Below are positions 5,642 to 13,331 of a DNA stretch of 16,870 bases, piece by piece. The translations under genes were made by a program, and so were the position numbers. The notes under the pieces are model-generated. The model saw only the letters and a list, made by a program, of their open reading frames with translations, did not search any database and had not been told where the DNA came from. Position 1 is the first letter of the stretch. Every line of letters starts with the position of its first letter. This stretch comes from JANFXS01 sp022791155 (GTDB lineage: Bacteria; Bacillota; Clostridia; Lachnospirales; Anaerotignaceae). The stretch lies in assembly GCA_949743895.1 (NCBI GenBank), contig CATJUX010000016.1:1-16870 (forward strand). Reading direction: 5' to 3'.

Positions 5642-5679
5642 TTTTGAAAATTCGTCTGCTGTTCAACGCAGTTTCAAAA
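5642..5679. other. Imperfect hairpin in the nrdR 3' untranslated region
   Basis: TTTTGAAA (5642-5649) pairs with TTTCAAAA (5672-5679), and CTGC (5656-5659) pairs with GCAG (5668-5671), leaving a 6-nt bulge on one side and an 8-nt loop. It lies between the nrdR stop and its terminator. Function unknown; it could protect the transcript end or be chance. Confidence 0.3.
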
Positions 5680-5752
5680 CTATTGGCAAAAATATCAGCA
5701 AAAATTCATGTCACAAATGTTGCAAATCAGCTTTATGTCCATTCGAATATAT

Positions 5753-6217
5753 TTATTTTATGTTTTTTTCACTCAACATTTTTCCCAATTCTTCCATAAA
5801 TGTGTTAATGTCCTTAAACTGTCTGTAAACTGAAGCAAATCTCACATATGCCACTTCATCAATAATTTTTAGTTTTTCCATAACAATTATGCCAATGTCC
5901 TTGCTTGATATTTCACGGTCAATGTTGTTCATTGCGGCGCTTTCAACACAGTCGCAAATTTCTTCTATTTGCTGAACGGTTATCGGGCGTTTGTTGCAGC
6001 TTTTAACAATTCCTCCCATCAGTTTTCCACGGTCAAAAAACTCTCTCCGGCCATCATTTTTCACAACATTCATAGGTATTATTTCAATTCTTTCATATGT
6101 TGTGAATCTTTTGCTGCATTTGTCGCACAATCTTCGGCGTCTTATAACAGAGTTATCTTCCTGTCCTCTTGAATCAATCACTTTCGTGTCATCATTGGCG
6201 CAAAAAGGGCATTTCAT
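5753..6217 (-). CDS. nrdR: Transcriptional repressor NrdR
   Basis: The product has 154 residues, the family's normal length. The N-terminal zinc ribbon has CPFC (Cys3, Cys6) and CDKC (Cys31, Cys34) around the conserved VIDSRGQEDNSVIRRRRLC. FTTYERIE leads into an ATP-cone domain filling most of the remainder, with FDRGKLMGGIVKSCNKRP, and the ending includes VAYVRFASVYRQFKDI. NrdR senses ATP/dATP through the ATP cone and represses ribonucleotide reductase genes. The ATG at 6215-6217 has a strong GGGGAGGT (6223-6230). The frame is open 50 codons further upstream, but that extension has no such site and does not look like NrdR. It is transcribed alone, between its own candidate promoter and a strong terminator. 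No reductase gene is in the window. Confidence 0.97.
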   Translation of the reverse strand: MKCPFCANDDTKVIDSRGQEDNSVIRRRRLCDKCSKRFTTYERIEIIPMNVVKNDGRREFFDRGKLMGGIVKSCNKRPITVQQIEEICDCVESAAMNNIDREISSKDIGIIVMEKLKIIDEVAYVRFASVYRQFKDINTFMEELGKMLSEKNIK

Positions 6218-6306
6218 TATATACCTCCCCAAAAATAAAAACGTGTTTTCATAATGTCCAAAAATATGTTTAATACTGTCTACCTTCATTTGACATTTCA
6301 ACATGA

Positions 6307-6335
6307 ATTGTAACATTTTTTCATAAAAAACACAA
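6307..6335 (-). promoter_or_regulatory. Candidate nrdR promoter
   Basis: On the minus strand TTGTGT (6330-6335) is followed after 17 nt by TACAAT (6307-6312), with TGT just before it giving an extended -10. The leader to the nrdR ATG is about 85 nt. The -35 is weak, and the extended -10 carries most of the call. Confidence 0.45.
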
Positions 6336-6432
6336 TATAATAAATAAAATGTTCTATATAAATTCATATATGCTGTAAAAACTTCACAAAATCATATAAA
6401 ATAAATTAAATTTTATACACTAATTACTATTA

Positions 6433-6452
6433 ATAATTTGTTCACAAATTAT
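6433..6452. promoter_or_regulatory. 20-bp near-perfect palindrome upstream of nrdR, candidate operator
   Basis: ATAATTTGT and ACAAATTAT are perfect 9-base inverted repeats around a TC centre. The site lies about 100 bp upstream of the nrdR promoter and just after the possible small reading frame. No T-run follows, so it is not a terminator. It does not match the NrdR box that I know (ACACWATATATWGTGT-like). The binding protein is unknown. Confidence 0.4.
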
Positions 6453-6462
6453 CTATATGGTG

Positions 6463-6525
6463 TTAATAAATAGATGATATATTATTATCCGTAAGCAAGA
6501 TACACAAACCCCAATTAAAATTCAT
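6463..6525 (-). CDS. Possible 20-residue leader peptide or small protein
   Basis: An ATG at 6523-6525 is preceded by AAGGAAGG (6530-6537) four bases upstream, a good ribosome binding site. It opens a 20-codon frame starting MNFNWGLCILL, ending ISSIY, with TAA at 6463-6465. The peptide has a short hydrophobic core (WGLCILL). A GC-rich hairpin (6541-6563) sits directly upstream and a 20-bp palindrome (6433-6452) directly downstream. No relative is known to me. It may be a leader peptide, a tiny protein, or chance in AT-rich DNA; the ribosome binding site and its setting are the only support. Confidence 0.3.
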   Translation of the reverse strand: MNFNWGLCILLTDNNISSIY

Positions 6526-6540
6526 AATACCTTCCTTTTT

Positions 6541-6563
6541 AAGCCAGGCTGACCACCTGGCTT
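6541..6563. other. GC-rich hairpin in the polC-nrdR gap
   Basis: AAGCCAGG (6541-6548) and CCTGGCTT (6556-6563) form a perfect 8-bp stem with a 7-nt loop. This is conspicuous in surroundings that are almost pure AT. On the plus strand it is followed by TTCCC, so it could be a weak terminator of a plus-strand transcript. On the minus strand it is followed by AAAAAGGAAGG, the ribosome binding site of the small reading frame, so it could instead be a leader structure controlling that frame. Confidence 0.45.
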
Positions 6564-6612
6564 TTCCCTTGAATGCATCGCCAAAACCACACACATCATT
6601 AAATATTAATAA

Positions 6613-6642
6613 ATTATTCACAAACTCATAACATAATGTTAA
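6613..6642 (-). promoter_or_regulatory. Candidate promoter for the hairpin/small-frame transcript
   Basis: On the minus strand TTAACA (6637-6642) and AATAAT (6613-6618) each match the sigma-A consensus at five of six bases, with an 18-nt spacer. Transcription would start near 6606, giving an 80-nt leader that contains the hairpin before the 20-codon frame. In AT-rich DNA such matches are common. Confidence 0.3.
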
Positions 6643-6716
6643 CTCTTAACTGCTATACTTATATACACAGTAAAGTCATATAAATACCAATAAATCTTCA
6701 TAAAACTATCCTTATA

Positions 6717-6766
6717 AAAAGAGAGCGTCAAGCGGTTTCAACCCACAAACCGCAGCGCTCTCTTTT
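6717..6766 (-). terminator. Strong intrinsic terminator after polC
   Basis: AAAAGAGAGCG (6717-6727) pairs with CGCTCTCTTTT (6756-6766) and GCGGTTT (6732-6738) with AAACCGC (6747-6753). The two stems are split by a small internal loop (TCAA/AG), with an 8-nt apical loop. On the minus strand the structure ends in five T, 28 nt beyond the polC stop codon. The plus strand also has TTTTGCTTTTG after it, so it may work both ways. It closes the frr-polC cluster. Confidence 0.92.
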
Positions 6767-6793
6767 GCTTTTGTTCAACAAATTTTCTCAAAA

Positions 6794-9700
6794 TCAAAAC
6801 AATGTCAATTGATTTGTCTCTGGTATGCCTTTCAAAACACCGTTTTCTTTCAAAAGCTCAATCAAAGTTTTTCCAATTGCTGTTTTTTCTTTAAACTCCT
6901 CAATTGTCTTAAATTCATCAACGCTGTTTCTTCCGTCAACAATTCCTTGTGCTGCATTTTCTCCAAGCCCCTGAAGCGAATTAAACGGCGGTATCAGCCC
7001 ATTTTCAAATATCACAAACTTTTTCGAGTCAGACTTATATAAATCAATTGGATAGAACTTGAATCCGCGGGCATAAAATTCTATGACAAGCTCCAAAACA
7101 GTCAGCTTGTTTTTTTCTTTTGTTGTTGCACTGTTTCCCAATTGATATATATTTTTCGCTGACTGCCTTGCCACTTCTTCACCCAAACACATGCATGAAT
7201 AGTCAAAGTCATCACATGCTCTGACGGTGAAATATGAAGCATAATATGCCAAGGGGTGATTCACTTTGAAATATGCAATTCTAAACGCCATCATCACATA
7301 TGCCGCCGCATGAGCTTTTGGAAACATATATTTAATTTTTAGACATGAATCTATATACCACTGGGGAACATTGTGCTCCTTCATAACAGACATGTCGTCT
7401 TCGTCAAGCCCTTTTCCTTTTCGAACTTTTTCCATAATCTTGAAAGATGTTTTGTTGGGAACACCTTTTGTTATAAGATAGCTCATTATGCTGTCACGCG
7501 TTGATATTGTGTCTTTCAGCGTGATTGTGCCGTCAGCAATCAAATCAGCTGCGTTATTGACCCAAACATCCGTTCCATGAGAAAGGCCCGAAATTCTGAG
7601 GAGATCCGAAAATGTTTTGGGCTTTGTGTCAATAAGCATCTGCCGCACAAACTTTGTTCCAAACTCTGGAATTCCCAATGTTCCCGTTTCACAATTTATC
7701 TCTTCTGCTGTAACTCCCAATGCTTTTGGCGATTCAAAAAGCGACATTGTTTCTGCATCATCAAGCTTAACCGTTTGAGGATTTATCCCCGTCAAATCAT
7801 GAAGCATTCTTATGACCGTTGGATCGTCGTGGCCAAGCAAGTCCAGCTTCAGCAAACGCCCTGATATTGAGTGATAGTCAAAATGTGTTGTTGTTATGTT
7901 TGATGTGACGTCATCGGCCGGCCTCTGAATTGGACAAAACTCATGTATGTCATGATCTTCCGGCACAACCATAAGCCCTCCCGGGTGCTGTCCAGTCGTT
8001 CTTTTTATCCCTGTGCAGCCATCAGCGAGACGCCGTATTTCCGCATTGTGCGCCGTGATTTCTTTTTTTTCAAAATATTTCAGTGCAAATCCATATGCCG
8101 TTTTGTCGGCAAGAGTTCCTATTGTCCCGGCCTTGAAAACCTTCCCCTTTCCAAAAAGTTCTTCTGTGTAAGCATGAGCCTGTTGTTGATATTCTCCTGA
8201 AAAGTTCAGGTCTATGTCCGGCTCTTTGTCTCCTTCGAACCCAAGAAATGTTTCAAAAGGTATGTCATGCCCTTCTTTGTTGAGGAGCGCTCCACAGTTT
8301 GGACAATATGCATCGGGCATGTCACAGCCGCTTCCGCCCTCCATGAACACTTTTTTGACAGTTTCGCTTTCAAAATCCGAATATTTGCAGTTTGGGCATA
8401 AATAATGCGGCTGTAAAGGGTTAACCTCTGTTATTCCGGCCATTGTTGCCACAAATGACGAGCCAACCGAGCCTCTTGAGCCAACAAGATAGCCATTGTC
8501 ATTGGAATTCCAAACCAGTCTTTGTGCTATTATATATAAAACTGAATATCCATTGTTGATGATTGAATTCAGTTCCCTGTTGAGCCGCTTTTCAACAATT
8601 TCCGGAAGCGGATCTCCATACATTGAGGTTGCCTTTGTCATTGTTATGCGCCGCAAATCCTCCTCGCAACCCTCAAAGTGCGGCGGAAACGTGCCGTCGG
8701 GAATCGGCTTTATGTCATCTATCATGTCAGCAATCAAATTTGTGTTCTCCACAACAACTTCATATGCCTTTTTGTCTCCCAAATATAAAAATTCATCAAG
8801 CATTTCATCTGTTGTTCTGAAATATAAGGGCGCCTGATTGTCGGCGTCAACAAAGCCTTCAGCCGTCAATATGATTTTGCGAAAATCCGAATCATGAGGA
8901 TCTATGAAGTGAACATCACATGTCGCCACAACAGGTTTGTCATGTTTTTCACCCAGATCCACTATTTTTCTGTTCAGCGCCATAATGTCATCAATGCTGT
9001 TGACAGCATCAACCTTTTGAGAATTTATCATAAACTTGTTGTTTCCCAAAGGCTGTATCTCAAGATAGTCATAAAAGTTGACAATGCCGTTTATCACTTC
9101 TTCAGGTTTTCCATCCAAAAGCGCTCTATATAACTCTCCAGCTTCACATGCGCTTCCCAATATAAGTCCTTCTCTGTGAGCCATCAGTTTGCTTTTTGGT
9201 ATCCTTGGCCGTTTTTTTGCAAAATATTCAATGTGAGACATGCTGATAAGCTCATAAAGATTTCTAAGCCCCACATAATTTTTCACCAATATTATTATGT
9301 GATTGGATCTAAGTTTGCTATAATTGACAGTTCTGCTGCAAAACACGTTTATATCATCAACATTATAGATTTCTTTCTCGGCAAGCATTTCAATAAACTT
9401 TTCAAGTATCTCCGCTGTGCACTGAGCATCGTTAACAGCTCTGTGGTGTCCGTTCAATTCAATTGACAAATGATTTGCCACAATGTCAAGTTTATGTTTC
9501 CCCAAATTTGGGAGAAGGCTTTTTGCCAATTCAAGTGTGTCCAAAACAGTGTTTTCTATGGCCGGAAGTCCGGCCCTTTCGGCGGCTTTCCGTATGAAAG
9601 ATGTGTCAAACATGGCATTGTGGGCCACAAGAACGCTGTCGCCAAAAAATTTGATGAACTTCGGCAAAACCTCCTCTATCGTTGGAGCGTCTGCAACCAT

Positions 9701-11167
9701 TGAATCATCAATGCCCGTCAGTTTTGTGATCTCATCACTTATGTGAACCTGTGGATTCACAAACGTTGAAAATTTTTCAGCAATTTTGCCATTGACAACT
9801 TTCACAGCGCCTATTTCAGTTATTTTGTCTTTATAGCTTGAAAGGCCCGTTGTCTCTATGTCAAACACTGTGAACTCAGCGTCAAGGCTTTGTCCACGCG
9901 GACATGTGACGGCCGTTCCTAAATCATCAATCAAATATCCCTCAACGCCATATATAACTTTCAATTTTTTATTATATTTATCAATCAGCTTTTTGTCGCC
10001 GCTTGTTTCCATTGCTTCTGGAAACGCCTGAACAACGCCGTGATCTGTTATTGCTATGGCATCATGCCCCCATTCAAGAGCACGCTTTATATATTCCTTT
10101 GCAGCCGTTATGCCGTCCATGCGGCTCATTTGTGTGTGAAGATGAAGTTCAACTCTTTTCACAGGCGCTGTGTCCTTTCGTTTTTCAGGAGCCTTCCCCA
10201 AAGAAATGTCACGGCTTAATATATTTATTTCCTTGGCATATTTGTCAAACTGAACTTCTCCCTTAACCTTCAAATAGCTGTCGCGCTTGAATATAGACTG
10301 CATTTCGCTGTCAAATATCTTCTTGTCCACAAAAAATTTGACAGTTGTTGAATCCGTGAAGTCGGTGATGTCAAATGACACAATATATCTTCCGCCTTTT
10401 ATTTCTCTGGCATCAACATTAAATATGCGCCCTTCAACAACAACCTTTTCGCCCTCGTTTTTGGTTTCAGATATTTTTGACACACTTTCTGATATTTCTT
10501 TTCCAATCACAATTCCGCTGGCAATCTTTTCACTGGCGGCAGCGGCAGCATTGTCTTCAGCCTCTTTAACAGCCTCATTTTTCTGCTCCTGAAGTTCTTT
10601 GAGAATGGACATCTCCTTTTCTTCAATTTCTTTTCTGAAAATCGCTGTTTCCTCTGCTGTTGAAAGTTTGTCCTTAAACAAAATTTTGACATTCACATTG
10701 TGCTGGTTTATGAGCTTGTCTTCAATGAACTTGTCAATTCCCCTGCGCAAAAGATAGTATGAAGTTCCGTTTTTGACATGAATCTCCATTTTGCTGCCGT
10801 TCAAAACCCATTCAGCTCTCTGAATTATATTTTTGCACAGCGGGCTCTCTTTTGAAACGCTATAAACTATATTTTCCCAACTGCTTTCAATGATTTTTTT
10901 CAAATCAGTTTCGGTATGAGGATATATAAATTCAATGTGCATGTCATTCAGCGGAAGCTGTTCAAGCATTTCATTTTTCATTTTGTCTATGTAAAATTCG
11001 CTTATGATCTGAGGAAGCGAGAGGCCAAGTTCAAAATATCTTTCCCGGCGGTGAATGACATGTTTTGTCACAGTTGCACCGCTGAAAACCTCTCTTGTGT
11101 CAGTCGGAAGCGAAAGAAGCCTGAAAACATAATTAAATTCTTTATCATTTATATTCTCACATAACAT
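6794..11167 (-). CDS. polC: DNA polymerase III PolC-type, alpha subunit with proofreading exonuclease
   Basis: The 1457-residue product is the essential replicative polymerase of low-GC Firmicutes. Reading along it: an N-terminal region and OB fold (to about 330); the PHP domain, starting with HLHTQMSRMDG near residue 344; an inserted DEDD exonuclease at about 430-590 with FDIETTG, HNAMFD and HHRAVNDAQ; then the polymerase core. The core has GSRGSVGSSF near 896, a four-cysteine zinc module (CPNC...CPNCG, about 915-960), the catalytic pair in PDIDLNFSGEY near 984, HPGGLMVVP, and LKLDLLGHDDPT. All exonuclease acidic residues are present, so proofreading should be intact. The C-terminus NQLTLF matches the PolC beta-clamp binding motif (QLSLF type). 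The ATG at 11165-11167 follows GAGGG by ten bases, 13 nt after ispG. The usual downstream neighbours rimP and nusA are absent; a terminator follows instead. Confidence 0.98.
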   Translation of the reverse strand: MLCENINDKEFNYVFRLLSLPTDTREVFSGATVTKHVIHRRERYFELGLSLPQIISEFYIDKMKNEMLEQLPLNDMHIEFIYPHTETDLKKIIESSWENIVYSVSKESPLCKNIIQRAEWVLNGSKMEIHVKNGTSYYLLRRGIDKFIEDKLINQHNVNVKILFKDKLSTAEETAIFRKEIEEKEMSILKELQEQKNEAVKEAEDNAAAAASEKIASGIVIGKEISESVSKISETKNEGEKVVVEGRIFNVDAREIKGGRYIVSFDITDFTDSTTVKFFVDKKIFDSEMQSIFKRDSYLKVKGEVQFDKYAKEINILSRDISLGKAPEKRKDTAPVKRVELHLHTQMSRMDGITAAKEYIKRALEWGHDAIAITDHGVVQAFPEAMETSGDKKLIDKYNKKLKVIYGVEGYLIDDLGTAVTCPRGQSLDAEFTVFDIETTGLSSYKDKITEIGAVKVVNGKIAEKFSTFVNPQVHISDEITKLTGIDDSMVADAPTIEEVLPKFIKFFGDSVLVAHNAMFDTSFIRKAAERAGLPAIENTVLDTLELAKSLLPNLGKHKLDIVANHLSIELNGHHRAVNDAQCTAEILEKFIEMLAEKEIYNVDDINVFCSRTVNYSKLRSNHIIILVKNYVGLRNLYELISMSHIEYFAKKRPRIPKSKLMAHREGLILGSACEAGELYRALLDGKPEEVINGIVNFYDYLEIQPLGNNKFMINSQKVDAVNSIDDIMALNRKIVDLGEKHDKPVVATCDVHFIDPHDSDFRKIILTAEGFVDADNQAPLYFRTTDEMLDEFLYLGDKKAYEVVVENTNLIADMIDDIKPIPDGTFPPHFEGCEEDLRRITMTKATSMYGDPLPEIVEKRLNRELNSIINNGYSVLYIIAQRLVWNSNDNGYLVGSRGSVGSSFVATMAGITEVNPLQPHYLCPNCKYSDFESETVKKVFMEGGSGCDMPDAYCPNCGALLNKEGHDIPFETFLGFEGDKEPDIDLNFSGEYQQQAHAYTEELFGKGKVFKAGTIGTLADKTAYGFALKYFEKKEITAHNAEIRRLADGCTGIKRTTGQHPGGLMVVPEDHDIHEFCPIQRPADDVTSNITTTHFDYHSISGRLLKLDLLGHDDPTVIRMLHDLTGINPQTVKLDDAETMSLFESPKALGVTAEEINCETGTLGIPEFGTKFVRQMLIDTKPKTFSDLLRISGLSHGTDVWVNNAADLIADGTITLKDTISTRDSIMSYLITKGVPNKTSFKIMEKVRKGKGLDEDDMSVMKEHNVPQWYIDSCLKIKYMFPKAHAAAYVMMAFRIAYFKVNHPLAYYASYFTVRACDDFDYSCMCLGEEVARQSAKNIYQLGNSATTKEKNKLTVLELVIEFYARGFKFYPIDLYKSDSKKFVIFENGLIPPFNSLQGLGENAAQGIVDGRNSVDEFKTIEEFKEKTAIGKTLIELLKENGVLKGIPETNQLTLF

Positions 11168-11180
11168 ATGCTAAATTCCC

Positions 11181-12233
11181 TCAAAACTTTTCAATTTCTT
11201 TCATAAGACTCTCAATAAGATCCTTTTCGCCAACTTTTCGAACTATTTCTCCTTTTTTGAAAATGAGCCCCTCGCCTTTGCCTCCAGCAATTCCAATGTC
11301 AGCTTCTTTTGCCTCGCCTGGGCCATTCACCGCACAGCCCATGACGGCAACTTTGATATTTTTTTGGATACCGCGACACATTTTTTCAACCTCTGTGGCT
11401 ATTGAAATGATGTCTATCTCTGTTCTTCCGCAAGTTGGACATGATATAAACTCAATTCCGAAGCTCCTCAAGCCCATGCTTTTCAAAATCTCTTTTGCCG
11501 CCCTGACTTCTTCAATTGGATCACATGTCAGTGAAACGCGAATTGTGTCTCCAATTCCTCTTGAAAGTATGGCTCCAATCCCAACAGCGCTTTTTATTGT
11601 GCCGCCCCAAACGGTTCCTGCTTCTGTTATGCCAACATGAACTGGATAGTCACAGCTCTCGCTCAAAAGTTCATATGTTCTTAAGCTCCCCAAAACATCT
11701 GATGCCTTGATTGATATAACAATGTTGTCAAAATTCAGTTCTTCAAGCATTCTCACATGGTTCAACGCACTTTTAACCATTGCTTCTGGCGTAACTTTGC
11801 CATGTTCTGCCAAAATTTCTTTCTCAAGCGAGCCGGAATTAACACCTATCCTTATTGGAATTTCGCGTTCCTTTGCAATGTCGACAACAGCTTTAACTTT
11901 GTCCCTTCCGCCTATGTTGCCCGGATTGATTCTAACCTTGTCAACTCCCTGTTTCATTGCCTCAATGGCAAGACGATGGTCAAAATGTATATCAGCCACG
12001 AGAGGAATTGAAATTTGTTTTTTTATTTCACCAACAGCCTTTGCTGCCACCATGTCAGGGACAGCAACCCTTATGATTTCGCAGCCCTCATTTTCAAGGC
12101 TTTTGATTTGAGCAACCGTTGCAGCAACATCACGCGTGTCAGTGTTGCACATAGATTGAATTGCAATTGGATTGTTCCCGCCAATTTTAATTTTTCCAAC
12201 CCTAACTTCTTTTGTGGTTTTTCTGCCAAACAT
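11181..12233 (-). CDS. ispG: 4-hydroxy-3-methylbut-2-enyl diphosphate synthase (flavodoxin/ferredoxin), IspG/GcpE
   Basis: The 350-residue product catalyses the reductive conversion of MEcPP to HMBPP in the MEP isoprenoid pathway, with a [4Fe-4S] cluster. The TIM-barrel half includes IAIQSMCNTDTRDV, PLVADIHFDHRLA and VRINPGNIG. The C-terminal half carries the cluster ligands in CPTCGRTEID (about residues 264-267) and MGCAVNGPGEA (about 298-306, including the conserved Glu). It is the short bacterial form without the plant/Chlamydia insert. I chose the ATG at 12231-12233, six bases after GGAGG. A GTG six codons upstream overlaps that ribosome binding site. It lies 21 nt after rseP and 13 nt before polC, so it is co-transcribed with dxr, the other MEP gene in the cluster. 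Confidence 0.97.
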   Translation of the reverse strand: MFGRKTTKEVRVGKIKIGGNNPIAIQSMCNTDTRDVAATVAQIKSLENEGCEIIRVAVPDMVAAKAVGEIKKQISIPLVADIHFDHRLAIEAMKQGVDKVRINPGNIGGRDKVKAVVDIAKEREIPIRIGVNSGSLEKEILAEHGKVTPEAMVKSALNHVRMLEELNFDNIVISIKASDVLGSLRTYELLSESCDYPVHVGITEAGTVWGGTIKSAVGIGAILSRGIGDTIRVSLTCDPIEEVRAAKEILKSMGLRSFGIEFISCPTCGRTEIDIISIATEVEKMCRGIQKNIKVAVMGCAVNGPGEAKEADIGIAGGKGEGLIFKKGEIVRKVGEKDLIESLMKEIEKF

Positions 12234-12254
12234 TTTCTTCCTCCAAAACACACG

Positions 12255-13331
12255 TCAGCCAAATATAATCCTCGAAACATCGTTATATGCCACAACAACC
12301 ATAAAAACCATAAGCAAAACAAATCCAATAAAGTGTATTGTGCCCTCTTTTTGAGGATCAATCGCCTTTCCTCTAAATGCTTCAACAATCAAAAACACAA
12401 GGCGGCCGCCATCCATTGCCGGTATAGGGAAAAGATTTATAACACCCAAATTTGTGCTCAAAAGCGCAGACATAACAAGCACGTTCCTGACAGCGCCCAT
12501 CAAGCTATATTCAAGCCCCTGTTCAACACTTTCGCCAATTATGCCCACAACGCCAATGGGCCCGGCTATCTCCTCTGGAGAAACATTAAAAGTGAACATT
12601 CTCACAAAACCAACAACAACTGATTTCACATAAAATCTCATTGTATACAATGAGTCGGCAACAGTTTCGGCAAAGCTCGTTTTTTCATAGCCTTCAACTC
12701 TCTCAGAAAACAGGCCCGTTTTGACCTGAGGATTAAACCCAATTATCCAGCGGCCTCCCGAAGCAACTGGTTTAATCATAAGATCGACTCTTTCTCCAGC
12801 TCTGTCAACTTCAATGTCAAGCACATTTCCATTGCAGCCATCAAGCGCAAGATAAAGCTCTTGATATGTTCCAACACCATTGCCATTCACTTTGACAATT
12901 TTGTCACCGGGAAGAAGTCCGCCAGCACCAGCGTTGCTTTCTTCAATAACATTCACAACTGTGGGAAAAACCACTGCTTCGGCTGTTGATGTCACAAAAA
13001 AAACAGCCAAAAACGCAAACACAAAGTTCATAAACGGCCCAGCGGCTATAACGGCGATGCGCCGCAAAGGGCTTTTGCTCGAAAAAGACATGGCGCTTGT
13101 GGAACCGCCCTCCTCGCCAAGCATTCGACAAAATCCGCCAAACGGCAAAATCCTTATTGTAAAATCGGTGCTTCTTCTTCTGAACTTAAAAAGCACTGTT
13201 CCCATCCCTATGGCAAATTCCTCAACAAGAATGCCGTTTTTCACAGCAACATAATAATGCCCAAACTCATGCACAAGAACAAGCATACTAAAAATCAGCA
13301 ATGAAATTAGTATAGAAAATAAACCTGACAT
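12255..13331 (-). CDS. rseP: Site-2 intramembrane zinc metalloprotease, RseP/RasP family
   Basis: The 358-residue membrane protein has the first-helix zinc motif HEFGH (residues 21-25) and the third ligand motif NLFPIPAMDGG (about 296-306). A PDZ domain (about 120-190, LLPGDKIVKVNGNGV) lies between them, and four hydrophobic segments can be seen. Family members cut transmembrane segments of anti-sigma factors, signal-peptide remnants and cell-division proteins. In sporulating Firmicutes the homologue is RasP, also called YluC. The dxr stop codon and this start overlap as TGATG (ATG at 13329-13331), with GGAAGG nine bases upstream. Another ATG at 13335-13337 is only three bases from that site and less likely. 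The overlap implies translational coupling to dxr. Confidence 0.95.
   Translation of the reverse strand: MSGLFSILISLLIFSMLVLVHEFGHYYVAVKNGILVEEFAIGMGTVLFKFRRRSTDFTIRILPFGGFCRMLGEEGGSTSAMSFSSKSPLRRIAVIAAGPFMNFVFAFLAVFFVTSTAEAVVFPTVVNVIEESNAGAGGLLPGDKIVKVNGNGVGTYQELYLALDGCNGNVLDIEVDRAGERVDLMIKPVASGGRWIIGFNPQVKTGLFSERVEGYEKTSFAETVADSLYTMRFYVKSVVVGFVRMFTFNVSPEEIAGPIGVVGIIGESVEQGLEYSLMGAVRNVLVMSALLSTNLGVINLFPIPAMDGGRLVFLIVEAFRGKAIDPQKEGTIHFIGFVLLMVFMVVVAYNDVSRIIFG

Noticed and set aside
5628..5828. 66-codon plus-strand frame with several cysteines
   Set aside because: It overlaps the end of nrdR antisense and has no ribosome binding site. The cysteines come from chance reading of the nrdR 3' region.
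6218..6367. Fifty-codon in-frame extension upstream of nrdR
   Set aside because: NrdR proteins begin MKCPFC, and the strong GGGGAGGT sits just before that ATG. The extension is low-complexity AT-rich sequence and includes the candidate promoter.
6565..6590. GGCGATG on the minus strand resembles the start of a fluoride riboswitch
   Set aside because: The downstream part lacks the matching CGCC-AAAC segment and the TGATGGC element of that riboswitch, and the hairpin that follows does not fit its fold.
12015..12623. 202-codon plus-strand frame across the ispG-rseP junction
   Set aside because: It is antisense to two clear genes, and its composition (many His, Asn, Lys, Cys) is that of a shadow frame with no recognisable motif.
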